A DNA stretch of 64,000 bases from Xanthostigma xanthostigma (GCA_963575645.1 OY754470.1:11974501-12038500), one strand, 5' to 3'. Shown: positions 45,115 to 57,925, numbered from the stretch's first letter. Notes: a model not told the origin generated them from the letters alone. Translations and numbers: made by a program.

Positions 45115-45440
45115 TTTTAGAATATTTTCTAAAATACTCAACCGATTAATTCTAAAATTTAATCAGCTCTTCTCCTTAAAAAACTGCGTCGATTGCCGCA
45201 AACCGCATCAAAATCGGTTCATTTGTGCATGAGGTATCGTGAACGAAAAATTCATAAAAAAGTGTTTTTTTTTAAATTACTCGTTAAACTCTTATCAGAG
45301 CGACTTTTTTGTAATAAATTACTTTCTTAGGTTAAAAAAATTGCGTTGATCGCCGCAAACTGTATCAGTTTATTTGTTCACGAGATATCGTAAATGAAAA
45401 ATTCGTAGAAAAGTGGTTTTTTTTTAAATTACTCGTAAAA
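45115..45440. repeat. Imperfect tandem duplication (about 165 bp units)
   Basis: Two consecutive units share 'ttgccgcaaaccgcatc' or 'tcgccgcaaactgtatc', then 'gaggtatcgtgaac' or 'gagatatcgtaaat', then 'aattcataaaaaagtg' or its variant. The text resembles the noncoding part of common insect repeats. Confidence 0.5.
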
Positions 45441-45444
45441 TTCT

Positions 45445-46500
45445 TGATAGATTTTTTGTAAGTTGAGTTTTTTGAGAGTTAAAAAATAAATTTCTTGGTA
45501 TATTTTATATATTTTTGAGCATTTTGAACTCGAAAATAGCGGGAATTTTCTGAGATGGCATGCAGGGTCAAACTTTTCAAAATTTTTTTACTTTATTTCA
45601 ACCGACCACAGAGTTTGTCTAATAATAAATAATTCTAAAATTATATAAGAACATTTTTTAAAATATTGGAAATGTGAAGAGAAATAGCCAAATTGGAATA
45701 TGTGGCTAGCCTAAAGTGTGAAATGGAAGCAATTACAAAAAAAAAGACCAAAAAAGGAGTCAGAATAATGAAGAGAAAAAAATATTTTTCGTTTTAGAAG
45801 TCGATTCAATTTTTTTTAAATTATTTTCATTTTGATAAGTAATACGAAGTACGCTCCTGCCTGAAAAGAGCGTTTTATATGTTTCAGATTTTATAATCTG
45901 TATAGACTATACGGACTGTACACATCGGTTAATTACGCTCCGCAATTTGCAACTACTTATCGCGTTTTCCAACTCCCAATATACACTATAATTAACAGTA
46001 ATATATCATCTCCACACAACACACACACACATAATATGACGCCCACTTAACAATAACAGTGTTTAAAGTTACACTTTCATAAAATATACAAATAGGATAG
46101 GCAAAACTACCATCTATGGAAATAGTATCTGTAATTTATAGTGTAAAGTATGACAAGTCTTTTTTTGGAACGGATTTTTTTAAATATTATAATTTTTATG
46201 CAGACTAGAAACACATTAAAGTATATTTCACTTATGGGCAATATCATACTAAATCCTCTATAGTTAACTGGGCAATGTCCTTTAACAGTAGCAACAGGTT
46301 ACTTATTAACACAGAATATAATTTTGGTGCAGTTGAAAAAAGTTGTTATTTGACGACTCGAATGGATGAAAATGATAAGTCGATTTTTTTCGGGTTTCCA
46401 TTTTTTTAAATACATTATATTTTTATGTCTGTATCCATTGCTTAGAACTTTTAAAATTCAATTTTCTACTATTTAAGTGGATGCAATGTGCATGAATGTG
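45445..46500. other. Intergenic DNA, no gene seen
   Basis: No supported feature. Confidence 0.4.
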
Positions 46501-46507
46501 GCATATA

Positions 46508-47005
46508 CAGTGTAAACTCTTTATAACGTCCTTCGTTATAACGAAAAACTCCCCCTATAACGTCGAAATTTTTACGATTTGGTTGGTTTACCTTAAAACC
46601 TATACATTAATACCCTCTTTATAACGCAACAGCCATTCTCTATTACGAAGAAATATGTTCATATTTAGGCGTCAGCAAATGTTTACAGACATAAAGAGGA
46701 CCATTCTGAACCATCACCATCTATTCAACAAGCACTTGATGACGCCAAACTATAGGTATATGTGTTTGGAATAAATTAATTTTGTGAAAATTGGTTATTT
46801 TTCTTTCTTCCCTGCATATAACGAAAATTCTTTATAACGAAAAAAATGTTCGGTCCCTTAAAATTCGTTATAAAGAGATTATACAGTACATTGAAGATTA
46901 TTGTTAATTTGGTTGTTTTTCTTTCTTCACTCCATATAACGGTAACTCTCTATAACGATAAAAAATGCTCGGTCCCTTGAGTTTCGTTATAAAGAGTTTG
47001 CACTG
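46508..47005. mobile_element. Tigger/pogo-type MITE with TA duplication
   Basis: The ends CAGTGTAAACTCTTTATAAC and GTTATAAAGAGTTTGCACTG are inverted, flanked by TA on both sides (46506-46507 and 47006-47007). The interior repeats 'cgttataacgaaaa'-like units, including a second end-like stretch near 46863-46890. Its ends differ from the 42425 element, so it is a separate family. No coding frame. Confidence 0.7.
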
Positions 47006-47009
47006 TATA

Positions 47010-47880
47010 TGCAAATAAGTTTTCTGACATATCATTTTCATACACTCCAGTCTTCATTTATGACAAGACCTTTCGATTTCCATCCAAATTTACTCTGAGT
47101 AACATTTGGACTAAAATCTGACAAAGTCCTTTATACTGCGACTTCGATACTGTATGTATTTGATAAAAAATGAATTACCAAACCATCCAAATACTTATAA
47201 AAGTGTTTTAAAAAATGTTTGTAAAGGTTTATTAGCATTATTTAGACATAACGGGTTATACACAAGTAAATGAAAGATCCTCACATTTGTCTAGAAGCTA
47301 AATATAATGAGGATAACTTGTAAAATAGCATTGACATAATTGCCCTTATATCCTTGCGCGCTGACAACCTAATACCTTTAAATGACCCTGACTCCTCGAC
47401 ACAAACGTATCCTCTCTTTACTCAACACTTAACGTTATTAATGGCCCTCCGACAACAACACTTAACACTCCGACTACTGACTATTGCTGCTACCTAACAG
47501 ACTAACTGACTACTTACTGTTTTACACAATCCACAAAACGATACTGGTCGTTCTGTACAACTGTAGAGAAGCTATACGTATACTAGTTTGCTAAAATGAT
47601 ACACTAACACCGCCTTTAGAAATAGTGCCTACCTAATATATTTGCTATTATTCTAATGAACGTTATGGCTCTATTCTCTTTCTTGCTCTGGAAGCTTTAG
47701 AGTTTATTATAGAAATGAAACAGCTGCCTGTTATCTAAAACAATTGAAAATTATGGCTAAAAGTTTTACAAATAGGTAAGTCTTTAACCATTCCAACACC
47801 ACAAATTACTAAAAAACTACTAATTTAGCTCAAATTTTACTTTTCAAAATTTTACAATTTTTTTTTGTTTTAAGGTCCCT
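47010..47880. other. Intergenic DNA, no gene seen
   Basis: No supported feature. 47390-47530 is slightly GC-richer and pyrimidine-rich. Confidence 0.4.
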
Positions 47881-47884
47881 CGAA

Positions 47885-48215
47885 TCCAAAAAACAAGTCT
47901 GTGCGTCTGTTTGTCTGTGAGTACGATACCGGTCAAACGGATGAGCGGATTGAAACTAAATTTTGTGAGGATGTTTGATATGCAAATATAAAGAGCTCTA
48001 TCGGTTTGGGGGAAATCGGCTCATGTGCAGGAAAGATATATGCTATAACTTGTTTTTATATAGGTAATAATGTTATAATTTTCATAACGGTTTATTTTTC
48101 TATTTGTTTTTGCAAGAAAGCTTCATAAAGTTTCTTTTTTCTAAACTTATAGTTCTAGTAGTCGGAAGTATTTTGAAAATTAAAAATATGTTCTTTTGTT
48201 CTATAGATCTGTTAA
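47885..48215 (+). repeat. Interspersed repeat family A, copy
   Basis: Shares 'ctgtgcgtctgtttgtctgt', 'gatgagcggattgaaac', 'agatatatgctataac' and 'ttttcataacggttta' with the copy at 3395-3715. Confidence 0.6.
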
Positions 48216-48939
48216 TTTAGTAGTTGACTGGCATTCTTAATTAAAGTTGTTCGATCAGTACGCTCTCCGTCATAATAAAATCTATTTTTTTTACTAAAAT
48301 AAAAAATATGCATGTGTAAATTAATAGCTTAAAAGTATAATCAAATTTATCTAATTATTTATTAATTAACAATTATAAAAAAAAGTAGTTTGACTCGAGT
48401 ATTTTTGACAGAGCTGTTAGTTGTTGCTCGTCTTTAGTTGAATCCAGTTGAATCTGATATATAATTAATGTAAATGATGAGTGAAAAAATTCCTCAATTT
48501 CGATACAACAAACGGTTAGCTAGAAAAATTATTGTAAAATGGTAAAATAATATCAGCGATAATGCGAAAAAAATCATTTAGAATGTAAATATTGACCATG
48601 GCGTTGCTATTTTCTTTTTTTCTTTCAGAATTTTGTAGTAAATGAGGTGAACACGTAAGAAGCTTTTCTTTTTAAGATGCTATTTGATATTTTGTTTCGG
48701 ACTTGCCGATCCTGAGATTAACTGTCGGTCATGGAACAACATTTTTTTAACTGCTCGACTTTGGTGCTCTCTGGGTATTATTTAAAAAATGAAAATTAAA
48801 GAAACAAAAAAAATTTCCAAATTTTAACTTTAATTTTTAACAACAATAATTTAACAATAACAACTTTAAGATCAATAACATTAACAATAACAAATGTAAC
48901 AACAATAACTTGAAACTTTTATATATTAAATCTTTTAGA

Positions 48940-49040
48940 TTCTCCGAAGATGGCATAAAGTGTGCCGAAACGTCAGATAATAAAAATGCAATAAAAACCT
49001 TCAGTATTTGCTTTATTCATCGATCCTATGCCACCAGGAT
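48940..49040 (+). repeat. Short repeat with hammerhead-like motif, copy 2
   Basis: 'ctccgaagatggcataaag', then 'tgtgccgaaacgtcag', then 'ccttcagtatttgctttatt' and 'catcgatcctatgccacc'. GGCA and TGCC can form stem II ahead of GAAACGTC. It shares its order of blocks with 6385-6485. Confidence 0.45.
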
Positions 49041-49044
49041 TCGT

Positions 49045-51510
49045 CCTTCTTAATCTTCTAACATTTGAACAGGATCATCATCTCTATAAATTATTAGAGT
49101 TTTTTTCACAATCATAAAGAAACAAAATTATTATTGTACTTAAAAAGTATTAAATAATATTGTAAGAAAAGTTTTATATCTACATCTAATATAATATGAG
49201 AAAAAAAGATTAAGAATTGATTTTTTTTATTCTTCTAAACTGGACAACTATCTTAAGGAGTTATATCTAAATCCACCACTTTGACGCATAATACCTGTGA
49301 CAGATTCCACCTTAATATTAAAATGAGAAAAAGAAACAGAAAAAACAGAAAGCAGACAAAAAAATTCAAACAACAGCTATGTTATTTGTTAGTAACCTGC
49401 GGTGTTGTTGATGATTAAACTATAGACATTTACATAGCAATCAACATTATCAAACCTCCATATTATAGCAACCAGCATCTACTTATACATAAAACAGGTG
49501 GGAAATGACAGGGTTGAGACAGCAATTATGTATATAATGATTGAGTAGCCTTGTTGATGCAGAGAGCCAACCGATCTTCTTATACATTCTGTTTTATATT
49601 ACACACTACACAGGTATTATGATAGATACTTACATTAAAGGTACATGTATCATTATTGTTAACAAGATGAGCTCCAGCCAACCTATAATTCAGTTGACTC
49701 CTGTCGTCTGAATATAACGACTGACTTTGATACCAACAGTCACTCTGATCTATGTGAACTGAATAGGTACTAAGAAAACAGACGGTTTCGTTCCATCAAA
49801 TATATTATTTGCCTCTGAATTTCGAAAACTATCGCTGCTGGAACATCGTAATAGTTTTCTTGTAAAGTATAGGGGAGTGTTGAACTGTGTTTTAATTTTG
49901 TTTTTTACAAAAAGTTTCGGCATATTTAGGCATAGTGTTTTCTTTTTTCTTTTGAACTCATTACCGGTTAAATAAAAATAGTTTAACTCAAATTTAAAAT
50001 AAAAACGTTCCAGGATACACAACGTTCTTGTATCTTAGAACTATATAATATCAGGTACCTTTGAACACAGAATAACATATTATATTTAATGCGAATTGTT
50101 TCATATAAATTAAGCAAAATAATAAAAAATACACCTCAGAACAAAATATTAAAATCATTTTCAACCAATCTGTTCAGCTGTGGCACGTCATTAAAACTTT
50201 GCTTAGAAATCTGTTTTAGAGGATTAATCGAACATATATCTTCCCATGGGTAGGCTAGATCATCTTCTTTTTCCTGTCTTTTCCACGATTGTCAGGATCT
50301 TTGCAATAAAGATAAAGTTGCCCCTTCATAATCGCATTCCTAACAGTTCTTCCAAGATAATTTCGTTTTGGTATAGAAATGCAACAATGTTGATCAATTC
50401 TTCATGTAAATTCTGCAAGAGTCAGCTTCTTTTTTATTGAAAGTAATGAAAAATACTTCTCAAGTTTGACGCAGCTAGATAGGTACAGCTTACTTACACG
50501 ATATTTTAACATTATACACCTTGTTAGTGTTCCACGCAAAACGAAAAACTTATGGAATCATTTCGGTATCATGTGTCTGTCACGGATAATTTTCTCATAA
50601 ACTATTTAGTATAAGAATTCGATATTAAATAAGATTTTAGAAAAAAAATGAAAACTTAAAAAGAACAAAAAAACTATCAGGATTGAATAATTTTGAGGCG
50701 ATCATTTGTTTTAAACAATTTAGCAAATTGTTTATTTCTTTTTAACTGCACAAGCAAAAGTTGGCTATAGGACACACAAGTGAGAGGTTAATGGCACAAA
50801 AAACTTATTGTACATACATATTGCATAGCTAGCACTTGACCGATTTATTGTTATTATCATTGTTTCGGTTTGGCTTTTGCTTATGGCCAATAGTCGATAT
50901 TCAGCACATTAGACTTTGGTTTCGGCCGAATTGGATGAGGAAAAAATTCGAAGTTCCATTTGGGCCAAAAAACTTTCCTTCAATAGGTTGATTATTTAGA
51001 AGATTTTTTGGATTTGTCTTTGACTATGAATTTAGATGTGGAGATTTGTTACCAATAGTCAAATATGGTTGTAATTTTTGCAGCTAATGAGTACAAACCG
51101 TGACCTTACAGTATCTCGTGTTGATGTTTAACATCACATCCTACAGTGCTCAGCTAGTGTATATAACATTTTATTTTGTGTTGACGATGATGAATGTGCT
51201 AGAGGAAGTTGAAGTTGGCAGCAGAATGTAGATGGCGATGGATGTGTAATCGCTCACTTAGCAAGTTACGTGTCATTAATGTTTCTCCACGGTCGGTCAT
51301 TAGGACCGCCGTCCGTCATTCGTGCGTCAAACGTTGCCGTCATCGTCGCCTTTATTGTGATCCTGTCCGTCTATTATAGGAACTGAAATTAAAATAAAAA
51401 AAAACTGAATCATACTATAGCTTTTGTCACCGGCTTCGATACCACGAACATCGGTTTTATCAGCTATTTGATTTTGATCTTAATCAAAATACAGTCGGTT
51501 AATAAAAAAA
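49045..51510. other. Intergenic DNA, no gene supported
   Basis: 50240-50440 has weakly coding-like text on both strands but no known motif. 51230-51380 is a GC-richer patch. Neither can be called. Confidence 0.35.
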
Positions 51511-51517
51511 AAAAAAT

Positions 51518-52500
51518 GGTTGTCTGTAAAGTCGGTTTACGGACGATAGTTTTACGTGATAACGTATTCCGTAATACATAACCTAAATTTATATAATAAT
51601 TATTATAATTCGAATCTATGATATTGCATCTTTCGCTTCAAATTTAGGTAAATTTTATTAAGTAGAATAATAAAACACTATAAAAAGTACACTATTATTA
51701 TATAAAAAACAACTATGGCATGTATCTCTTTTGCGCATGCGCCGATTTTCCCCAAAAAATTTACAAAAATTTCTAGTAAAAATAGATAGAGTAAAAACCG
51801 TTTTAAAAACTATATTATTATTATATAAAACATCATTATAAGAGATATATTCTTTTACGCATGCGCCGATGTTCCCCAAAAACAATAGGCCACTTCATAT
51901 TTGCATATCAAACATCCTCCCAAAATTTGGTTTCAATCCGCTTATCCTTGGTGTCGGAATGATAAGAAATGTCAAAAGTGACGTTTGCAACTGTCAAAGT
52001 ATTATGTTCTAATAATAATTAGTTATTCCAATAGTTAACTTAGAAGGCGTTGCATTTCACAAAATACTAATGTCAAAAAATTGAATTAAACATTAGAAAT
52101 GCAGCCGTTTTCATGTTAAGACAAGACATACGTTATTTTCTAATTTCCATGTACGGCAAACAAAGACGACCGACCGCGTCGCGCCATGCATTAGACAACA
52201 TTGCATTTATACAGCTATTTTTCTATATAAATTTGTATAAAAAAACTGTTTAGGCAAATTCTGTTATACGAAATCTATGTAAAATGTTCTCCTCTTTCGT
52301 TTAAGACTGGTTTCAAACCGATCTGATTTAAATTGAGCGAGAAATTAGCAAAAAGCACGCACAGGGTCAGGCGGAACGTTACGCGTTACGCGTTACGAAC
52401 GTTAGGAACGTTACGTTACACTTTTTCGTGCATGCAGTCGGTGTTTTATCAATTTATAAGATTGGTGATTCATCAATTTATAAGACGTTATCACGTCAAA
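51518..52500 (+). repeat. Interspersed repeat family B, copy 3
   Basis: Same ends as copies 1 and 2 ('ggttgtctgtaaagtcggtt' to 'gacgttatcacgtc'). It carries tandem 'acgcgttacg' units at 52380-52420 and the long interior shared with copy 2. A family A copy is present inside (51655-51955), where copy 2 has only a short piece of it. Confidence 0.7.
51655..51955 (-). repeat. Interspersed repeat family A inside family B copy 3
   Basis: Inverted 'gcgccgattttcccca', 'catatttgcatatcaaacat' and 'ggtttcaatccgctta' follow the family A order. Two partial copies appear joined (near 51660-51780 and 51790-51955). Confidence 0.5.
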
Positions 52501-52507
52501 AATAGTT

Positions 52508-52766
52508 CAAAAACTAAAACCCGACTACTGAAAAGTATGAAACAAGGAAATATTCTCATCTAAGGATAGCCGTGCTCATAATTCCACCTACCTTAACAAA
52601 ACATTACATTTTAACAGTAGTAAGCGATAATAAGCTCTAGGGCAAAGTTCATCACGCTATACATCTAGAAGGGCCTCATATATTATATGGAATACGACCA
52701 CGGTTATTCCTCAGATGAGAAGATTTTCTTGTTTCATACTTTTCAGTAGTAGGGTTTTAGTTTTTG
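52508..52766. mobile_element. Foldback MITE next to family B copy 3
   Basis: Arms of about 65 bp, starting 'caaaaactaaaacccgacta' and ending 'tagtagggttttagtttttg', are near-perfect inverse copies; 'gaaacaaggaaatattctc' pairs with 'gagaagattttcttgtttc'. No coding frame. Confidence 0.6.
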
Positions 52767-52956
52767 ACATTATTTCTATTTGTTTAAAATTTTCTCCTCT
52801 CTAGGACCAAAAGTCAAAAATAAATGTAGCCTATGCTACTCGGGCCATAATAACGAATATATTGACACCTTATTTGTCAAAATCAGATGAATAGTTTAGG
52901 CGCTACAGTGGAACATCTGTAAATACAAACATACATACTCTGCTAAACTCATAACC

Positions 52957-53035
52957 CTTAAAATCTTTGATTAACGTCTGAATAGAACTCTTTAAATAAA
53001 TACATTTACGACCAATTTTTTTCAGACTATATATT
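52957..53035 (-). repeat. Single arm of the retroposed foldback family
   Basis: The inverse of 'cagacgttaatcaaagattt' and of 'gaaaaattggtcg...ttta' text, the tail and arm start of the elements at 4882, 56681 and 60012. The second arm is missing. Confidence 0.5.
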
Positions 53036-53039
53036 GACA

Positions 53040-53990
53040 AAAGTTATAAAAATAAAAATAACCCTTCCTTTTGGCTTCGCCGCAGTTGGGTAAAAAGTAC
53101 CAATCGTTTAAAGTTTGAGTATAATAACTGATGGTGTACAGAGTTTCATCAAAATATTTTCCAAGTGATGCCAATAGAAATAAGCAAACGAAATTTTTCC
53201 CTCGTTTGTGTAAAAATTGGTCAAAATTAACGAAACACCCGTTTTCTGTTGCTTTATCTTCTAACAAAATCAGGATAAGTTTGAAAGCATCTGACAAAGA
53301 TCGGGAGATAGTTTTGATGATTGCATTATATCTACAACTCTATGTGGGCGTTCCGAGAACAATCTTAACCCACCACCGAATGGTTGCAAATAATTTGTAG
53401 ACCCCAATTCTTTATTCACCTAAAAGTTTCAAATTTAGCCTGGTTTCATTAAAACTTCCAGTTCAACCTTCAATACTAAAAATAAAGTTGCGGAATGGTG
53501 TGTAAATTTCGTCCAAGAGTGTATTGCATTTTTCTCGAAGATTATTTTCAAACCATAAGAAATTAAAATAATATTTATTTTTATATTATTCATATAGCTT
53601 CTATAAAAAACCATTTGTTTTTTTGCAGAAACTGTCTTGGTCTTACATATTTTATAAAAGATTATAGTTTCATTTTGTAATAGCTTGTTTCCAGCTGAGT
53701 TAAGAATTACATACTTTTATTACCGAATTTAAAATGTATTTGCGAATTTACGAAATCATATGTAATATTGGGAACGAAGCCAGATTATCATCTGCATTGC
53801 CAACACTGTCTTTGAAGCCGGAAATTGAACTGAAGGATATCATCAATTATTATAATATTTTTCGAATTTATAATGCGTTTTATTTTCTTTATACATTTTC
53901 ATAGATTACATTAAATAGATATGTAAATAAAAATCTCTTTGTATCCCATTTTAGAAATTGTTCATAAATGTTTTGCTTTATATTAAACTA
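53040..53990. other. Intergenic DNA, no gene seen
   Basis: Overlapping short frames on both strands near 53022-53400 have no motif. No feature is supported. Confidence 0.4.
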
Positions 53991-53993
53991 CTA

Positions 53994-54078
53994 GCGGCCC
54001 GGTTCGGCTTCGCTCGAATTTGTAGATTTCCACCGTTGCAAAGTTGGTCTCCACGAAAAGCGTTTTTATTTTAACGCG

Positions 54079-54109
<31 letters not shown>

Positions 54110-54419
54110 TCGAGCACTCCGGCTGCGCCGTCGTGCTCGATACCTTAACCTCAGCAACACGTGGTGGTTATGCTATTGAATTGTAGCTTATATGAAACGT
54201 TGCGCCATCTATTGAATATTCACTCAATCCAGTCAACAGATAATTATGACTGTCAAGGAATAGACAAATAATTTGCAATAAAATAATATTGCGACTATAA
54301 ATTGAAATGTAAGCTATCCTATCTTTCAAGTTGGGTCGAATTGCACACGGTGTGCAAATCATATTTAAAATCGGTTCAGTAGTTTAGGAGTTCATCGCGG
54401 ACAAACATGTGACACGTAA
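53994..54419 (-). repeat. Widespread repeat with Helitron-like CTAG end
   Basis: Contains 'ctagcggcccggttcggctt', an AT microsatellite (54082-54109), the hairpin 'tcgagcactccgg...gtgctcga', and the common phrase 'aaaatcggttcagtagttta'. On the minus strand it ends CTAG before T, like a Helitron 3' end. The class is tentative. Confidence 0.4.
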
Positions 54420-54988
54420 TCTAATATATAAAATTCTCGTGTCACAGTTTTCGTTGCCGAACTCCTCCGAAACGGCTTGACCGATTTTGATGAAATATTT
54501 TGTGCTTATCCGGTATCTATGAGAATCGACCAACATCTATTTTTCATCCCCCTAAATGTTAGGGGTAGTCCACCCCTAAATTTTTTTTTTTATTTTTTAG
54601 ACAAAATTTTTAATTTCTATTTTTTTATGATACAACATACAAAAATACATACAATCCTCAATTTTCACCCTTCTACGATCAACCCTTATTTTTTAATAGC
54701 CATTTTAGTAATTTAATCATTTTTCCTCTCCGGTCGAAAACTGATCAATCGTCATTTAATTAGTTATCCCCGCCAGATGTCTACAGGTGTCACTTCGCCA
54801 ACATCTATTTTTCATCCCCCTAAATGTTAGGGGTAGTCCACCCCTAAATTTTTTTTCTTCCTTCCCCATTCGTTCTTTTGCACTGGCACGACGGCGCAGC
54901 CGGAGTGCTCGACATACACACATATACGCCCATGTATATTTTAAAATCGCTAGCAATTAATAAAATAGATAGATAGATGTTCCAATTA

Positions 54989-55109
<121 letters not shown>

Positions 55110-55692
55110 TATGTTTTCTATACAAGGTGAGATCATTTGGTGATAAATGCTATACAAATGGAGATCCGTTTTAACAAGCCGAGATCCGAATCGGATCTCG
55201 TTGTGTTTCTATGTGTATATCAATTTTTTTCGGTTAATATGGGTGTGGGGAATGCGCAGTTAAATTTTAGTCCGGATCTCCATTTGCTCATTTTTATCAA
55301 TTTTTATACACGAGTAGTTCAACAAAACGCACTAGTGAGGTCACTGCTGTGCCAAACTTGTATATAACATTTCGTGCACAACCTGAGATCCTATATAATC
55401 GGCAACACTGCGTCGCATATTTTCATACACACAGACGCCTTTATTTATTTTATGTTATATCATCTAAGTTTGTTTCGGAGCTCAAGCCTCAAACCGAGTG
55501 AATAAAATTCATAACTTTGGAATTTTGTAACATTGCATTTTATAATGATCATGTTAATGAGTAAAACCGTAAGAATAGGTAAGCGTAAGATTAAAGGCTA
55601 GCGGTTAAATATAATTGATTTATCTACATATTATATGAGTATTTGAAAAAAAAGTTGAGCATGCTATGATATTCAAATTGAAGTAAAAAAAA

Positions 55693-56515
55693 TAGTTGGC
55701 ACAACCAAAAGTGCACATCCCGCAAGTTTTCCACTGTATGATAAAAAAATAGCAATTAAAAAATATTTTTAATAAATTTAAAAAGATTTAAAAATTTAAA
55801 GAAATAAATAATTAAAAATTGAAAAAATATTTTTTTTTAAGTTTGCAAAAATAAAAAAAATTAAGAACGATACATAATATAATATATAATTAATATCAAG
55901 TGGAATAAAATAAAACAAAATAAAAAGAAAAAAATCAATGATTTCGTAAGGAATCGAACCCAGGACCTTGCCCTTGGGGATCCAACGGCATAACCATTAC
56001 GCCACGGCGGCCTAATACGTGTAGTGGTGTTATCACGGTATAGAAGTGTAGCACTTGTTTTATGGATTACACTATATTTACACAGCAATTATTATATTGT
56101 TTTTAAACTATTAGCTGTCAAAAATAATAAAAAAAAACTGTTTATAAAAATTAAACTACTGAACACATTTTAGTGAATTTAAATAGGGTTCTGGTCTGAT
56201 AGTAAACAAAGTGAATAAAATATAACCCAAGGCAATCCGACCAAAATTGCGATCTGTAGAGTCGTGTATACGTACAGACCAACCGACAACTGCTGTTTGT
56301 GATTTTCAATTACAATTTTAATAGTATTTATGAACTCGAATTGATTTAAAAATGGTTCTATTTTATAGATTAGAATCTCCTCTTTTCAAAAAGCTTCAAT
56401 TTGAATGGATTTCGTGTGAAATTAACTTAGATATAACTTCTTATATGAACGAAAGTCAGCTTTGACGCACAAAGCGATAATAAAGCACATACCGCTAGTT
56501 TAGCGGTATGTGCAA
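55693..56515. mobile_element. Helentron/Helitron-like non-autonomous element, copy 2
   Basis: Nearly identical to 10944-11765, with the same start 'tagttggc', the same terminal hairpin (arms 'gcacataccgcta' and 'tagcggtatgtgc') and the same A-before, TTAGA-after context. The high similarity implies that both copies moved recently. Confidence 0.65.
55941..56012 (-). other. tRNA-like pol III promoter region, copy 2
   Basis: B-box GGTTCGATTCC at 55950-55960 and A-box TGGCGTAATGG at 55994-56004 on the minus strand are unchanged from copy 1, while the surrounding stems remain poorly paired. Confidence 0.6.
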
Positions 56516-56680
56516 TTAGATAATCAATATTTCTACAATAATTTCTTTTAGTTGTTCGTTTATTTATAATAAAGGAGTAATGGCTTGAGGCAGGAAGCAA
56601 ACAATGTAGATATTTCCAGAAAAAAAAATAAAAAAAATATTATCATAAGTTTTTATTAAACTGAAACTGTACTTATTACA

Positions 56681-56858
56681 ATAAATAAAATTATCGACCA
56701 ATTTTTCAGACAAATATATTAACAAAAAATAATAATTAATACATTGACGTTTCGGTATTAATTGAAATTTTTTGTTAATATACCTATTAATTGTCTGAAA
56801 AATTAGTGGATAGTTTTATTTATTGAAGAATTCTAATAAAACATTAATCAAAGATTTA
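56681..56858. mobile_element. Retroposed foldback element 3 (short copy)
   Basis: Same arm starts as the 4882 and 60012 elements ('ataaataaaattatcgacca' and the inverse), shortened in the middle so that most of the hammerhead-like core is lost. Flanked by identical 'tacttattaca' at 56670-56680 and 56859-56869, an 11-bp target duplication. The right side carries the family's extra tail 'gaattctaataaaacattaa'. Confidence 0.65.
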
Positions 56859-56875
56859 TACTTATTACATATTTT

Positions 56876-57091
56876 TTAATTTAATACTTTTATTTGTACC
56901 CAGTTCTTGTCCTTAAATAAATCTGGATATTTTTCCCGTAATTTTAGACATTCTGCTTTTTTGGGAGAATTTTTTTTTAATATGAGTTTTGAAAAATTGT
57001 AACATTTTAGATTTTTGCTGTTTATTCCATGATCCACGGCAATTTTTTTTGTCTGTGTTTACTTTACTCTTCTCCTTTTTGCGTGGTGTTT
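56876..57091 (-). pseudogene. Exon 4 of the recombinase-like gene, with homopolymer frameshift
   Basis: The exon starts after TTTTTTACAG and reads ETPRKKEKSKVNTDKKN, GSWNKQQKSKMLQFF, then in a shifted frame NSPKKAECLKLREKYPDLFK and DKNWVQIKVLN with TAA. The pattern (W...FF...I..K..P.K.EC......P.L.....W..IK) is that of the C-terminal helical DNA-binding-like domain of this family. The frames meet in a run of nine A (near 56969-56977), where eight would keep one frame. Confidence 0.55.
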
Positions 57092-57433
57092 CTGTAAAAA
57101 ATAAGCGTAAGAAGAATTCGAATTTTCGTATTAATAATACAAAGATTATTAATTTTATTTTAACGTGATTTAAGCTGTTCTGTCAAGTTTGCAAGTCTAC
57201 AGAAATCGCATAACTTCGAGTTCGCGCAATTTGGAGTAGTGTAATTCGGGATATTACAGGGTATATAGATTTTAATGGGATTATCTTCAAAAATAAGTCA
57301 TGTCTGTGACACTCTGTACCTATATCAGAATAAACTTTATGTACCTGTAAGCAATAATTATTTTTCAAAATTCTAAATTTCAACAGAGATTTTTATGTGG
57401 TTCATGCACTTTCGGTGATCATTCATACGCAAC

Positions 57434-57529
57434 CTTCCCCTGATTCCGAATTAATATCGTTCTTGGTTTCATACTCGGGGACCACAACAGTATTTGAATC
57501 ATCTAGTGTACCTCGTTTACTTGGGGCAT
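57434..57529 (-). pseudogene. Exon 3 of the recombinase-like gene (acidic linker)
   Basis: A polypyrimidine tract and CAG acceptor precede 'atgccccaagtaaacg'; the exon reads APSKRGTLDDSNTVVV and then EYETKNDINSESGEG before a GT donor. It begins needing one base from the previous exon and ends with one base, and joins exon 4 in frame (G + AA = GAA). Exon 2 ends in a different phase, so at least one exon between them is absent or unseen. Confidence 0.5.
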
Positions 57530-57628
57530 CTGATAACAGACAGTCAAAAATGAGAAAAAGTGTTACGTATGTGATTTTTAATATTTTAATGTTTGAAAAA
57601 TAGTTTTAATAATAATACGTGGTATTAA

Positions 57629-57925
57629 GAGTATTCGTCCCTGCAAATACCCCCTGCACCCTTCATCTCAAATCTTTTCCTCTCGCCTAAAAACGGTTTG
57701 CGCTCTCCCGACGCTATTTTTAAAGCTAGAGAGTTCTGGTAAACGCCAAATGAAAGACAAAGAATCAGACTACAGATCCTTCAGGCGAATTTTTTGAAAA
57801 AAAATTCCTGAAAAAACTTACAACCTTTTGAAAAAAATAATAAGTTACGTAATATTTCACACGTAGGCGAGACTGTTTTTCAAAAAATTCGCCTGAAGGA
57901 TCTGTAGTCTGATTCTTTGTCTGAT
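57629..57925. mobile_element. piggyBac-type foldback MITE, copy 2, right-truncated
   Basis: Begins right after TTAA (57625-57628) with 'gagtattcgtccctgc' and follows copy 1 (15119-15529) closely to about 57922, where the right arm stops short. It lies between exons 2 and 3 of the recombinase-like gene. Confidence 0.65.

Noticed and set aside
50246-50440. Possible coding patch read on both strands
   Set aside because: Neither strand gives a recognisable motif and stops interrupt quickly.
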